36,867 nt of DNA from assembly GCA_000687695.1 (NCBI GenBank), contig JHWZ01000019.1:1-36867 (forward strand), in the 5' to 3' direction. A model generated the notes under the pieces. That model had not been told where the DNA came from and ran no database searches. It worked only from the letters and a program-made list of their open reading frames with translations. Numbering within the stretch: position 1 is the stretch's first letter; each line of letters opens with the position of its first letter. Source of the stretch: Lachnospiraceae bacterium P6B14. Lineage in GTDB: Bacteria > Bacillota > Clostridia > Lachnospirales > Lachnospiraceae. This document shows, piece after piece, positions 1 through 7,810 of this stretch. A program made the translations under genes and the position numbers.

Positions 1-64
1 CAAATCTATGTGTCAATCCTGTATTCTCACTGCATTTCGACGTGAGCGAAAAGCAAAGAGAAGT

Positions 65-1087
65 TTACGCCGGAATCTCCGTTACTGCTACGCCTGTCAG
101 CGTTTCTGCGACGCTTACAGTCGCTTGCGGAACCTTTTCAACGATAATTGCTGCTGTCGAATTACCGGTAAGCGAGGTATTAGACGTTTTGAGTGCTCTC
201 ACTTTGGATACGGTAGATCCGAAGTTCGCATCAACAGAAACGTTTGCACCTATCGCGGATATTTCGATCAATCCGATCTTTGACGAATCCGCAGTGGCCT
301 TAATATCTGCCGGTGCTATATCCTTAACAAAAATATTGGATACAGATCCGATAACCTCTATGGTTTGAACTCCGGTGGAAACCGAGCCGGAAAGAGTTAT
401 ACTGTTTACACTATATCCCGCATTTACTACAAGCTTAAGTGCTGCAGTAGACTCGAGCGTAAAGGAGTTTCCACTAGCCTGTTCGTCCCACTTTTCATCC
501 TTCATCGCTTTGATCGTTATAGAGCTAAATGTCGCGTGGTTTACAATCTTAGCATTTGGAGCATTTATAACAAGATTTACTTTTGAGTAAGATGCCTTAG
601 GTATCTCAAAAGAGCCTTCCTCAGGTGAATTCAGAGTGACAGATCCACCATTCTTCTGCATTGACTCGAGCGCTCCGTTTAACTCACTAAATGACGTGAT
701 AGATATACTTGTGGTCTTAACTTTTTTTACGGTCACCTTTGTCTTTAGTTTGAAATTCTTTATGGTTTTTCCCTTTCTGGCACGTACGGTTGTTGTTATG
801 GTGCAGCTTCCTTTCTCTCTACCGGTGATCACAACACGACTGTTAACGTTCTTTACAGAAGCAACTATCGAATTAGATGATTTTGGCTTAATTCTGGTAA
901 TAACGTATCCATTCGCGTTGACTTCAAGGGTTTTGGGTGTTCCTATCTCTACGGTAGCTTTTTTTGCAATCGTTGGCTTGGATGCTGCCAAGCTAGGATG
1001 TTGCGTGGTAGATGCCAGTGGAGCTATCCCCAACATGGCAATGAGGCAACAACAAGCACAACGAATTCTTGTATTTTTAATATTCAT
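65..1087 (-). CDS. Secreted protein with Ig-like N-terminal module (340 aa)
   Basis: Predicted exported protein of unknown function. The N-terminus (start MNIKNTRIR) has basic residues, then a Cys/Leu/Ala hydrophobic stretch ending near ASTTQ, which fits a signal peptide. Residues ~35-130 form a Lys/Thr/Val-rich module (IVASVKNVNSRVVITGREKG, then TVTVKK) resembling bacterial Ig-like (Big_2) domains and like the start of the 803-aa neighbour. The rest is rich in Ser, Val, Ala and Ile with no recognised motif and could be a beta-rich adhesin-like region. I chose ATG 1087 because AGGAGA lies about 9 nt upstream; an ATG three codons earlier sits directly on that site. It lies 69 bp downstream of the 803-aa gene, beyond a terminator, so it may be expressed by read-through. 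Confidence 0.75.
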   Translation of the reverse strand: MNIKNTRIRCACCCLIAMLGIAPLASTTQHPSLAASKPTIAKKATVEIGTPKTLEVNANGYVITRIKPKSSNSIVASVKNVNSRVVITGREKGSCTITTTVRARKGKTIKNFKLKTKVTVKKVKTTSISITSFSELNGALESMQKNGGSVTLNSPEEGSFEIPKASYSKVNLVINAPNAKIVNHATFSSITIKAMKDEKWDEQASGNSFTLESTAALKLVVNAGYSVNSITLSGSVSTGVQTIEVIGSVSNIFVKDIAPADIKATADSSKIGLIEISAIGANVSVDANFGSTVSKVRALKTSNTSLTGNSTAAIIVEKVPQATVSVAETLTGVAVTEIPA

Positions 1088-1114
1088 TTTGATCATTCTC
1101 CTAGTCAAAAAAAT

Positions 1115-1139
1115 GGGAGACAACACATGGTTGTCTCCC
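1115..1139 (-). terminator. Intrinsic terminator between the two surface-protein genes
   Basis: A perfect 10-bp stem, GGGAGACAAC with GTTGTCTCCC, and a 5-nt loop. On the minus strand it is followed by ATTTTTTTGAC. It lies just after the stop of the 803-aa gene and before the start of the 340-aa gene, so it should end or attenuate transcription between them. Confidence 0.85.
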
Positions 1140-1156
1140 AAATAGTCAGTTAAAAA

Positions 1157-3568
1157 TTATGCTGCAGCAATTGTAAGTGTACCGAACGGATCGGTAGTAT
1201 TTGTCCATCCCTTAGCTGCGTCTATTGCCGTCGGAACAGAAGCCTTAAATGTAAACTTCATTCCGCCTGCGGTAGCAGTGTACTCTTTGCCGGTTACAGC
1301 AGAATGAGCGTCAACTGCGATATAAGTTCCACCAGCAGCACCAGCAACGATTCTGAGAGTAACCTCTGTGTTGTCGCCCTCACCATCAGCTGCTTTCTTG
1401 AGTGTATACTCTTTTGCAATCGAAGCGCGGGTTGCACTAATAGCGATAGCGTTGGTATACTGATCTTTTACAACAAGCGTATCTACTGCCTGACTCGCCG
1501 GTGCAGAGAAACTCGGGTCAATCAATGTATCTGTTGTAGATGAAAGTGTATAATACCAGAAGCCAGTAGTAGTTGTTGTTTTAATGTTGGTGTAGTTCAC
1601 AGCGCTCTTAAGCTCGAACTTAGTTATCTTCTGCTGAAGCACACCGTCGCTCTTCTTAACCATACCAAAGTTGTTCATATCCTTCGGTACGATGATCACG
1701 CCGTAAGTATTTGCTTTATCAACCTGTGCAGGAGTCTGATTTCCTTCAGGAAGAAGAACCTTCTCAAAAGCACCCTCGATGGTAGCCTTCTCACTGTTCT
1801 TTGCGATCTCCACAGACTTAACGCTTCCCGGATTTGCAGGATCAAAGCTCTCGATGTTATCAGCGGCCGTTTTTCCTGTGTTGTTATCCTTGTCGTATGA
1901 ACCTGTGATAAAGTATACAGTTGCATCTGCACGAACGTTACTGAACTCAAGTGTAAGGTTCTTCGGATCTGTAGCAGGCTCCATCTTCGTGATACCGCCT
2001 ACGACATCAGCGTTTGTGCTTGCAGCCTTAGAAGTAAGGGGAACATCAGCTGCACCATAGATATCCTTCTTAAACTTAGCTGTTGCGATATAGTTGCTCT
2101 TTCCGTTGAATGTTGCAGGAGCTGCAGCACTATCAGCTTTTGCATCAGTCTTGATAACACCCTTAACTACGTTAGTCGCAAGCACTTCTTTTGTTGCGCT
2201 CTTATCTGATACAGCGCTTGAAGTATCTGCATATACTGTTACATTATCGATTCCAAGATCTCCAATCGCATTTCCTGCATCTGCAAAAGCACCAAGCCAC
2301 TCTAATTTCTTTCCATCAGCGTCAACAAAGTCAACCTTGACCGGCATATCCTTTGAAATCGGCTCGATTGAAAGAGCTGCAGGAGCAGTAACATAAGGAG
2401 CTGTTGCTGCATTTGTGATGTTAGGTGTTGCAGAATCCTGATCATCATCGATTACGTTTGTCTGATCAAACAGAGCAACGTATGATGATCCACGCTTGAA
2501 TCCGCCTGCATTATCTACAACGAAGAAACGATATGTAACTGAACCATCGGTATTCTTAACCTTGTTGATTCCAGTATTTGCTACAGCCTTTGTGTTAGCA
2601 CCTACAGGAGCATTTGCCTTTGTAGTACGCACATCTGCATAGAGCGCATGGTTTGTGAATTTCACAGTTGATGCAGCATATAATGGTCTAGCAGGGTTTA
2701 CGTTGGTATTATCCGGATTTCCCTTTACTACTTCCTTCTGTGCAACAACTGTTTTGTTTGAGATCTTACCATCCTTCTCCGAGAAGAACTTGAATGTACC
2801 GGCATAGTCCTTGCTAAGTGTAACCTCTACGATAGACTGACCGTCCTTGTCATCGAAGTCGATGTTTGAATCCTCATAATCATCAACGATTGAGAAACCA
2901 CTAACAGTTGCGCGGGTCTCTTTGTCTGAGATTGTGAGTGTATCTGACTCGTATGTGGTACCACCTGTTGTTACAACACGTGCACGGAGAACACCAGCTT
3001 TCTTTGCTTCGTAAGTTGAATCTGATTTTGTAAGACCCGGAGTATCCTCAAGCGCTTCATCCAAATACCAGTAAATAGTCTGAATCGATCCGGTCTGACC
3101 TGTGATCTTAACCTGGATAGTGTCGCCGATAGCTGCGGTTCCATCTGTCTGAAGTCCGTCAAGGTCAACGAGCTTAAGTGACTGTGTAACTACCTTTCCG
3201 TCATCATCTGTTGTAGCCTTAGCAACTTTAACTGTGATGTTTTTCTTGAGTGTCTTCTTGCCATACTTGATTGTTACAACTACCTTTGTCTTACCAGCTT
3301 TCTTACCGGTAATCTTGACAGCCTTCTTACCAACTGCTTTTGCTGTCGCAATAGCCTTGTTCTTTGACTTTACAGTCAGCTTCTTAACAAGCTTAGCGTT
3401 TTTGATTCCAACCTTTACTGATTTCTTAACCTTTACTGAAACAGATGTCTTCTTCAGTGAAGGTTTTGCTGCCGCAGAAGCGTCAGTGCTAACGGTTGCC
3501 ACTGAGAATGCCATAGCGAGTGAAAGTGCTACAGCAGCCGCCTTGCGGAGTGTACGTGACTTAGTCAT
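1157..3568 (-). CDS. Large secreted surface protein, lysine-rich Ig-like N-terminal domain (803 aa)
   Basis: Exported protein with a clear signal peptide (MTKSRTLRKAAAVALSLAMA, cleavage probably after ASAA near residue 33). Residues ~35-115 are a very Lys/Val-rich repeat-like module (KKTSVSVKVKKSVKVGIKNA, then GKKAGKTKVVVTIKYGKK) of the bacterial Ig-like type. The remaining ~690 residues are Asp/Thr/Ala-rich with no catalytic motif recognised, as in structural or S-layer-like proteins. The start ATG has AAGGAGGA about 9 nt upstream. Expression is probably high: a consensus promoter (TTGACA-17-TATAAT) and a ~510-nt structured leader precede it, and a strong terminator follows. A role as a main surface protein is inferred from this layout, not from homology. 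Confidence 0.85.
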   Translation of the reverse strand: MTKSRTLRKAAAVALSLAMAFSVATVSTDASAAAKPSLKKTSVSVKVKKSVKVGIKNAKLVKKLTVKSKNKAIATAKAVGKKAVKITGKKAGKTKVVVTIKYGKKTLKKNITVKVAKATTDDDGKVVTQSLKLVDLDGLQTDGTAAIGDTIQVKITGQTGSIQTIYWYLDEALEDTPGLTKSDSTYEAKKAGVLRARVVTTGGTTYESDTLTISDKETRATVSGFSIVDDYEDSNIDFDDKDGQSIVEVTLSKDYAGTFKFFSEKDGKISNKTVVAQKEVVKGNPDNTNVNPARPLYAASTVKFTNHALYADVRTTKANAPVGANTKAVANTGINKVKNTDGSVTYRFFVVDNAGGFKRGSSYVALFDQTNVIDDDQDSATPNITNAATAPYVTAPAALSIEPISKDMPVKVDFVDADGKKLEWLGAFADAGNAIGDLGIDNVTVYADTSSAVSDKSATKEVLATNVVKGVIKTDAKADSAAAPATFNGKSNYIATAKFKKDIYGAADVPLTSKAASTNADVVGGITKMEPATDPKNLTLEFSNVRADATVYFITGSYDKDNNTGKTAADNIESFDPANPGSVKSVEIAKNSEKATIEGAFEKVLLPEGNQTPAQVDKANTYGVIIVPKDMNNFGMVKKSDGVLQQKITKFELKSAVNYTNIKTTTTTGFWYYTLSSTTDTLIDPSFSAPASQAVDTLVVKDQYTNAIAISATRASIAKEYTLKKAADGEGDNTEVTLRIVAGAAGGTYIAVDAHSAVTGKEYTATAGGMKFTFKASVPTAIDAAKGWTNTTDPFGTLTIAAA

Positions 3569-4080
3569 TGTACATCTTCCTCCTTTTTTGTTTTTTCATA
3601 CCTTGTGCCACGATAGGCCCACGTGTCGCCAACCGGTGACACCGAGATATGGATCGTTAGGTTTCCATAATCCCAGCCAAAGGATTAAATCGAGCTACTC
3701 TTCAGCTGTAGAATCGAATTGATTCTTACTGTGTTTCGCTGTCCTTAATCATCGGACCTGAATTATAGAGTTGCTTTGGAGTTGACCACTCTCCCGCCAA
3801 ATCCTAAAGCACACCTCCAAGTAGGTTGTCCGTTCTGAGAGGTCCTCTGCCTGAGAACGTCATAACCGACCCCTTGCCAGTCGTGCTGCGAAGCAAAATG
3901 TCCGATCCTGGACATTCGCTTTAGGAGCGACGTTTTTACTCTCCGGTCTTTCTTCTGATCTGCGATAGCATCTTCGGTCCGTCCTTTGAGTAAAGGTCCA
4001 TCTGTGTAAACACAGAAGCCCGAAACCGCAACATCTTGTGCCGCTGAGTCTCGGTTTAGCATCGGTACTTACCAATACCA
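3569..4080 (-). ncRNA. Long structured 5' leader RNA of the 803-aa surface protein
   Basis: About 510 nt lie between the promoter and the start codon with no convincing ORF. Hairpins include AATGTCC/GGACATT near 3897-3917, GTTCT/AGAAC near 3830-3858, TAATCC/GGATTA near 3666-3687 and GTGTC/GACAC near 3626-3645. No known class was recognised: GEMM (c-di-GMP-I), T-box and FMN motifs were looked for by eye and not found. It could be an mRNA-stabilising leader, a regulatory leader or an independent RNA. The class is unknown. Confidence 0.5.
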
Positions 4081-4086
4081 AACTAC

Positions 4087-4115
4087 ATTATATACGAAGA
4101 GGATTGGTTTGTCAA
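4087..4115 (-). promoter_or_regulatory. Consensus sigma-A promoter for the surface-protein transcript
   Basis: On the minus strand, TTGACA (4115-4110), a 17-nt spacer and TATAAT (4092-4087). Transcription should start near 4080, giving a leader of about 510 nt. Confidence 0.9.
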
Positions 4116-4390
4116 TGAATTTTTGTACTTTCCATATATAATAGGAAGAAACTACGAAAATCCATCTCCCGATGTTAAGTTTTGTCGCCAGGACATGCTT
4201 TTTCTCATCCTGACGATGATGATTCTATCAGAGAAATTTGTCATACAGGTGGCACAATTGGTCCAAAATTTTGTAAATTTAGGTTTTTTTTGCATTTTTT
4301 ACGATTTTTGGTGCTTTTCAGCAGGATTATTTTTGATTTTTGGGATGTTTTGTCGGATTTCAAGCCTGTTTATATGGAAAGATCAAATTT
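4116..4390. other. AT-rich intergenic stretch with no convincing gene
   Basis: A 90-codon open frame runs on the plus strand from 4123, but it has no ribosome binding site and an unusual Phe-rich composition. I see no promoter or RNA element other than the edges of the flanking features. Confidence 0.5.
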
Positions 4391-4426
4391 AAAAGCCGAG
4401 GCGCTGGTGTGCCCCGGGCTTCCTTA
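4391..4426 (-). repeat. Island palindrome copy 1 (terminator-like)
   Basis: A degenerate copy of the GCCGGGGCGC palindrome, ten bases past the 3' end of the HEPN gene. On the minus strand the stem is followed by CTTTTAAATTT, so it can act as an intrinsic terminator. It is the least perfect of the eight copies. Confidence 0.75.
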
Positions 4427-4435
4427 TATTGCTAC

Positions 4436-4822
4436 TTATTGCAAATTGGTTTTTGCCCAGGACAAAAACTCTCCTGCATATTCAATCGCCTTTACAGCAT
4501 GATGTTCCTCCAAGAATAATTCTTGAGGATACCTGGGCGCAATACCATAGGGAGTGAGAACATCTCCATAATCATAGTACTTTTCATCAATCGTAATATT
4601 ATTCTTAATCTGATTAAGCAAAAACGATATGTCGTGAAGTTTTGGCATGCCTCCGGGAGAACCCAAGTGAACAATCACTGATTTTACTGCCTTCTCAGCA
4701 CATTGTTGACAATGAAAGCATATTATTTCTATAGGCTTGGGATAGTAGGTCTCATATAGGTGTTTTGCTACGCCATAGTCGTTTTCCGCAAACTCTAACC
4801 ATTCACTAGCTTCATTTTCCAT
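4436..4822 (-). CDS. HEPN-domain protein of a HEPN/MNT toxin-antitoxin pair (128 aa)
   Basis: A small helical HEPN (PF05168-like) protein. Recognisable parts are WLEFAENDYGVAKHL at the N-terminus, the conserved HCQQCAEKAVKSVI helix, HDISFLL in the middle and a RYPQELFLEE segment near residue 100. The compact Rx4-6H RNase motif of HepT-type toxins is not evident, so RNase activity is uncertain. The start at 4822 overlaps the end of the MNT gene by 11 nt, giving translational coupling. By family knowledge the HEPN protein is the toxin or partner and the MNT protein its nucleotidyltransferase antitoxin. The module ends at palindrome copy 1. Confidence 0.85.
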   Translation of the reverse strand: MENEASEWLEFAENDYGVAKHLYETYYPKPIEIICFHCQQCAEKAVKSVIVHLGSPGGMPKLHDISFLLNQIKNNITIDEKYYDYGDVLTPYGIAPRYPQELFLEEHHAVKAIEYAGEFLSWAKTNLQ

Positions 4823-5129
4823 ATAGCAACACCCCATTGGTAAATACTTCGTTTTCTATTGTAGGTCGAGACTTGCGTTCTTCAAAACGCGAATCTGTTC
4901 CTACAACTATGTCTACAGGTCTCTTTTTTACATGGCGTATGGATCGATAGGCATTAGCAGATGCTTCAGCCAGATCCTTTGTCGAATCATTTAGAACAAT
5001 ATAAAAATCATAATCACTTTCATCTGTGTTGGTTCCAGCCGCAAAAGAGCCAAACAAATAGATCCGGACAGGTGACAATGCCTTTACAAATAGCTCTTTG
5101 ATCTCCTCAATCATCTCCATCTCTGCCAT
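4812..5129 (-). CDS. MNT-type nucleotidyltransferase, partner of the HEPN protein (105 aa)
   Basis: A minimal nucleotidyltransferase domain: RIYLFGSFAAGTNTDESDYD near residue 25 gives the GSxxxG and DxD active-site signature, and a further acidic residue lies in VDIVVGTD. In MntA/HepT systems this enzyme adds AMP to the HEPN toxin and neutralises it. Two starts are possible: ATG 5135 lies directly on the GGAGGG site, and ATG 5129 has 6-nt spacing, so the latter is preferred. It is the first gene of a two-gene operon with an extended -10 promoter at 5172-5199. Confidence 0.85.
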   Translation of the reverse strand: MAEMEMIEEIKELFVKALSPVRIYLFGSFAAGTNTDESDYDFYIVLNDSTKDLAEASANAYRSIRHVKKRPVDIVVGTDSRFEERKSRPTIENEVFTNGVLLYGK

Positions 5130-5171
5130 GCTCATCCCTCCACCACATGCTCTGGCACTATCTTCACGTTT

Positions 5172-5199
5172 ATTATAACATGCTCTTGACAGAATTCAA
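5172..5199 (-). promoter_or_regulatory. Promoter of the MNT-HEPN operon
   Basis: On the minus strand, TTGAAT (5199-5194), a 16-nt spacer and TATAAT (5177-5172) preceded by TG, an extended -10. About 60-120 bp around it recurs at 7925-8050. Confidence 0.75.
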
Positions 5200-5262
5200 G
5201 CAAAATCAGCTTTCTACATTTGTATCGTGCCGACATAGGCTAAGATATTTGCTTGCATACCC

Positions 5263-5302
5263 CTATGAAAGCCGGGGCGCCGGCGCGCCCCGGCTTCCTT
5301 TT
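5263..5302 (-). repeat. Island palindrome copy 2 (terminator-like)
   Basis: GCCGGGGCGC and GCGCCCCGGC form a near-perfect stem, with GAAA before it and TTCCTTTT after it on the plus strand. It lies 3' of the Rpn remnant and upstream of the MNT-HEPN promoter. Confidence 0.85.
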
Positions 5303-5343
5303 CATGTAGATATTCGTTCTTTCTTGCGGATCATCTATGCTTG

Positions 5344-5631
5344 TTACACTTTTTGAGGCATCAAAAGCTCTTTTACATATTCTGAAGTGACATCATATTT
5401 CTCCATTATTCGATCCATGATATCTTTTTCCGTTTTCCCCTCATCCTTCATGTACTCCATAGCACCTATAATCCGTTCTTTTTTTACTCTTTTTTCCATC
5501 GCAAGGCACATATCGATCCCTCCTTCCTGTTCTTCATACTCCAACTGCAGGTTTGCCACATTATTCAGAAAAACCGCAGTTTCTCGGTCTATCTTCTCCC
5601 ATATAAATCCCTTTCTTCCCCTGTGATTATG
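5344..5631 (-). pseudogene. C-terminal remnant of an Rpn/PD-(D/E)XK-family putative transposase
   Basis: An open frame of 95 codons without a proper start. It reads WEKIDRETAVFLNNVANL, then EEQEGGIDMCLAMEKRVKKE, then a charged helical tail ending EYVKELLMPQKV. This matches the C-terminal part of Rpn-type PD-(D/E)XK nuclease/transposase proteins; the N-terminal nuclease core is absent. A stop codon lies just upstream of the open frame. An ATG at 5559 could yield 71 residues, but it lies mid-domain and lacks a Shine-Dalgarno site. Probably a non-functional 5'-truncated gene trapped between two palindromes. Confidence 0.6.
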
Positions 5632-5679
5632 TTACCACAGAATCAGCGTTTTTTCAAGTTTTTTCATCCACTGTAACTC

Positions 5680-5847
5680 TTATATATAATCATATGCCAT
5701 CGGTATCGGCTTGTCAAGGGAATTCTTTTCGACGATGTTATATGTTTGCCTCGGCTCCAAAGCATTCACAATTGCCTTATTCACGGAGTAATGCAGTTCT
5801 ACTAGCGTATTATCCAATGTCAAGTTAGGATCTTTGCCCCTATCTCG
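5680..5847 (-). pseudogene. Unidentified coding remnant
   Basis: An open frame of about 55 codons with no start and plausible protein-like composition (NTLVELHYSVNKAIVNALEP, then ending PIPMAYDYI). It runs from palindrome copy 3 to a stop at 5680. The family was not recognised. It may be the tail of a gene cut off by the palindrome, or chance. Confidence 0.3.
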
Positions 5848-5886
5848 CTATGAAAGCCGGGGTGCAAAGCGCCCCGGCTTCCTTTT
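5844..5886 (-). repeat. Island palindrome copy 3 (terminator-like)
   Basis: GCCGGGGTGC and GCGCCCCGGC stem with a CAAA loop and CTATGAAA before it. It lies 30 bp past the stop of AbiEii-1, so it fits as its terminator. Confidence 0.85.
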
Positions 5887-5916
5887 ATCCACGTTTTCGT
5901 GGTGTCGGAATAAAAA

Positions 5917-6744
5917 CTATCGCTTTGTATTGCTTATATTATGTAGTTTACCTAAACAGATTTGTATTTGCTCAAATGCATCCAACGCCTTAACTCCAAG
6001 CCAATTATCTCGTCTGTCAGACTCAACGGTTCTTCTAAAATCCTTATTATCGAAAACCTTTTTGACTCTTTTTCTAACATCATCCATATCGTTCTCAAAC
6101 ATTTCAGTGTCATCGAGAATATATGTTCGTACACATTTCAGGAGTTTATCTTCGTCGACATAATCTGCCAAATAACATAGATCAAAAACATCCTTTACTC
6201 GTCCCGAAAAAGTACCAAATTTTATGAGTGCGCGAAGTTTTTCTGCAAAAATCTGTTCCCTTGAGTTCATAAGCAAGCTAACACCTTCATCATCATGGCA
6301 CACATCAAAACAGAATTCATCCTGCTCAATCTGAGTATTCTTATGCACACCCAGATCCATCTTGCTCTTATAGCTGTGCCCCTTATTATCCTTTATTACC
6401 ACCCATATGCGTTTTCCACGGTATTCCTGCTGCGATAATTCCTCAACAGAACCGGAAATTCGAATCTTAACCCCTTCCAGACAGTTCAGCTTTTTTATGA
6501 ATTCTCGGATAGAATCTTCATCGATTGAATACTTGATAAAATCAAAGTCCATATCTCTGGTAGCACGCCTAACATCTCCTGTGATACTTCGCATAACCAC
6601 TCCGCCTTTGATCGTCACATTTCGACTCATCGTACTCTCGGAGATTGCTTTCAGAACGATATCCTGACATACTCTGGCTTCAGCCAGCAGTTCACTGTAC
6701 CCCTCTTTCATGTATTCATATACCATTTTTTCAAGATCCACCAT
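5917..6744 (-). CDS. AbiEii-type nucleotidyltransferase toxin, module AbiE-1 (275 aa)
   Basis: Toxin of a type IV toxin-antitoxin / phage abortive infection AbiE pair. Motifs in order: IKGGVVMRSITG with RRATRDMDFDF (residues ~45-70, the nucleotidyltransferase GG...DxD core), SKMDLGVH (~128), and REQIFAEKLRALIKFG followed by RVKDVFDLCYL (~160-190), a strongly conserved AbiEii signature. Length is normal for short AbiEii proteins. The start overlaps the antitoxin stop by one base (TGATG), so translation is coupled. A paralogue lies at 8692-9495 in the opposite orientation, sharing most motif residues. The exact target RNA or nucleotide donor cannot be read from sequence. Confidence 0.92.
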   Translation of the reverse strand: MVDLEKMVYEYMKEGYSELLAEARVCQDIVLKAISESTMSRNVTIKGGVVMRSITGDVRRATRDMDFDFIKYSIDEDSIREFIKKLNCLEGVKIRISGSVEELSQQEYRGKRIWVVIKDNKGHSYKSKMDLGVHKNTQIEQDEFCFDVCHDDEGVSLLMNSREQIFAEKLRALIKFGTFSGRVKDVFDLCYLADYVDEDKLLKCVRTYILDDTEMFENDMDDVRKRVKKVFDNKDFRRTVESDRRDNWLGVKALDAFEQIQICLGKLHNISNTKR

Positions 6745-7283
6745 CAGTACACCTCCGTTCTAAGCGTACGTATTATCATGTCGCTCTTTGGCATCCGTTC
6801 AGCATAATCACGAATACTCTCCGTATTCAATCGAGAAAGCTGCCTTCGATAATTCCCGAGAATCTCCTTATAATAATTAAACGAAAGCTTACTCTTGTAA
6901 CGGACAAGCTCGATCAGCATTCTCTCACGGTCAAAGATCAAAAGATCATAATCTTTGTACTCCATCGTTGTTGTGCCTATCTCTAAGAGCTCTTCTCTCA
7001 TGAAATACTGTTTCACACGCGAATCCGCTATCGGCGTTGCAGATCTTTTGGTTGCCATGGTGCATAAATCAGGCACCTCGTCAGTCATACCATACAAATA
7101 AAAGGCGGTATCCATCGTAATGACGGCCCTTGGGTACTTATACGACAACAAAGCCAACTCCGGAACATGCTCCTGCTCCGAATATATTCCTTTATCTACT
7201 CGAAACAGCTCTCCGGCATCTATTCTTTTTTGAATGAAATAATCAGATCCATACTTCCTGATACACTCTGCACGTGATATCAT
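6744..7283 (-). CDS. AbiEi-type antitoxin and autoregulator, module AbiE-1 (179 aa)
   Basis: Antitoxin with an N-terminal winged-helix region: RAECIRKYGSDYFIQKRIDA then LFRVDKGIYS, typical of AbiEi antitoxins. AFYLYGMTDEVPD and DRERMLIELVRYKSKL are shared with the paralogue at 8150-8692. Of two ATGs, 7283 has 8-nt spacing from AAGGAG, while 7289 has only 2 nt, so 7283 is preferred. Known AbiEi proteins repress their own promoter by binding inverted repeats. Here the inverted repeat AACCTATGCA/TGCATAGGTT lies between the -10 box and the start codon, a likely operator. Confidence 0.9.
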   Translation of the reverse strand: MISRAECIRKYGSDYFIQKRIDAGELFRVDKGIYSEQEHVPELALLSYKYPRAVITMDTAFYLYGMTDEVPDLCTMATKRSATPIADSRVKQYFMREELLEIGTTTMEYKDYDLLIFDRERMLIELVRYKSKLSFNYYKEILGNYRRQLSRLNTESIRDYAERMPKSDMIIRTLRTEVY

Positions 7284-7304
7284 ATACATATCTCCTTTTT
7301 GATT

Positions 7305-7373
7305 AACCTATGCATTTTTAAGGGTTTTGCATAGGTTTATTCAAATTATAGCAAATACTGCTTAAAATGTCAA
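7305..7373 (-). promoter_or_regulatory. AbiE-1 promoter and inverted-repeat operator
   Basis: On the minus strand, TTGACA (7373-7368), a 17-nt spacer and TATAAT (7350-7345), then the inverted repeat AACCTATGCA (7305-7314) / TGCATAGGTT (7328-7337) just downstream of the start site. The position suits AbiEi autorepression. The same inverted repeat recurs at 9605-9637. Confidence 0.85.
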
Positions 7374-7387
7374 GATAATTACTCGAA

Positions 7388-7430
7388 TATCGCTATAAAC
7401 GCCGGGGCGCAAAGCGCCCTGGCTTCCTTT
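7388..7430 (-). repeat. Island palindrome copy 4
   Basis: GCCGGGGCGC-AAA-GCGCCCTGGC, with ATATCGCTATAAAC before it. It lies between the AbiE-1 promoter and the type I toxin locus, so unlike most copies it is not next to a protein-gene stop; it could end RNAs entering from the type I locus. Confidence 0.8.
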
Positions 7431-7472
7431 AACACGATATCATATTCTTTATATTCCATTGACATTTTTCTA

Positions 7473-7501
7473 TTGACGAACATATGTTCGTGTGATATAA
7501 T
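7473..7501 (+). promoter_or_regulatory. Promoter of the candidate type I toxin mRNA
   Basis: TTGACG (7473-7478), a 17-nt spacer and TATAAT (7496-7501). The predicted start site (~7508) coincides with the first base of the inverted repeat that pairs with 7770-7793. Confidence 0.75.
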
Positions 7502-7588
7502 TATTATAGCCACTGATAAGCGAAAAGGCGGTTACCTTCAACGTATGAATACTCATGCGAACTTCCTGCATCCGAGGAGGTGGTGCCT

Positions 7589-7621
7589 ATGGGGATAGTA
7601 CTAAGAAGGGAGAAAACGTGA
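7589..7621 (+). CDS. Ten-codon leader ORF upstream of the type I toxin
   Basis: MGIVLRREKT followed by TGA. It has the best ribosome binding site of the locus (GAGGAGG, ~8 nt before ATG). Its stop TGA (7619-7621) overlaps the GTG at 7618, so it could couple translation to the toxin frame. No known leader-peptide family was recognised. Confidence 0.4.
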   Translation: MGIVLRREKT

Positions 7622-7745
7622 TCTTTTGATTGTCGTAATAGGTGCCATAGCATCGATGGTTAGCGCGGTTGCCGCTGTAATCCGGCTGATCTATGACATA
7701 CTAAATGACAAAAAAGAAGAAAGCAATCCGCCCGACCAAGGATAG
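7618..7745 (+). pseudogene. Small hydrophobic type I toxin-like peptide, apparently frameshifted
   Basis: From TTG 7626 the frame encodes LIVVIGAIASMVSAVAAVIR followed by a charged tail ending PPDQG: one membrane helix plus a Lys/Glu-rich tail, as in small holin-like or TxpA-type toxins. The best-placed start is GTG 7618, about 6 nt after GGGAG, but it hits TGA after three codons. Adding one T to the TTTT run (7624-7627) would fuse it in frame to give MIFLIVVIGA. So either the gene carries a one-base deletion, translation starts at TTG, or slippage on the T run controls it. The C-terminal codons lie inside the terminator hairpin, usual for such toxins. Confidence 0.55.
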
Positions 7746-7804
7746 GATTGCTTTCTTAGTTCCTATGACAAGGTAACCGCCTTTATCAGTGGCTACTTTC
7801 ATAT
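7705..7804 (-). ncRNA. Candidate antisense antitoxin RNA
   Basis: Expected from the perfect minus-strand promoter at 7811-7839, starting near 7804. It would cover the 3' part of the toxin RNA and end at the hairpin AAGAAAGCAATCC/GGATTGCTTTCTT (7717-7757), which on this strand is followed by CTTTTTTGTC. The product would be about 95-100 nt and overlap the toxin's last codons and 3' region, as RatA does for TxpA. Confidence 0.6.
7717..7757. terminator. Terminator hairpin in the type I locus
   Basis: Perfect 13-bp stem, AAGAAAGCAATCC (7717-7729) with GGATTGCTTTCTT (7745-7757). The T-rich tail is on the minus strand (CTTTTTTG), so it best suits the antisense RNA; plus-strand RNA may read on to 7793. 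Confidence 0.8.
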
Positions 7805-7810
7805 ATGATT

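Larger units (their letters stand above)
7509..7793. repeat. Long-distance inverted repeat joining toxin mRNA 5' and 3' ends
   Basis: GCCACTGATAA (7509-7519) plus GGCGGTTACCTT (7527-7538) are complementary to AAGGTAACCGCC (7770-7781) plus TTATCAGTGGC (7783-7793), 23 bp in all with one small internal loop. Such 5'-3' pairing is known to keep full-length type I toxin mRNAs (hok, aapA) untranslated. Confidence 0.8.

Noticed and set aside
42-1145. Plus-strand open frames opposite the 340-aa secreted protein
   Set aside because: They are antisense shadows with no ribosome sites, while the minus-strand frame has a signal peptide and a domain.
3763-4081. Two overlapping open frames (~73 and 99 codons) within the surface-protein leader, minus strand
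   Set aside because: No ribosome binding site, Arg/Cys-rich composition without protein character, and the stretch is better explained as a structured leader.
4123-4502. Phe-rich plus-strand frames
   Set aside because: AT-rich intergenic DNA, no ribosome site, overlapping palindrome copy 1 and the HEPN gene end.
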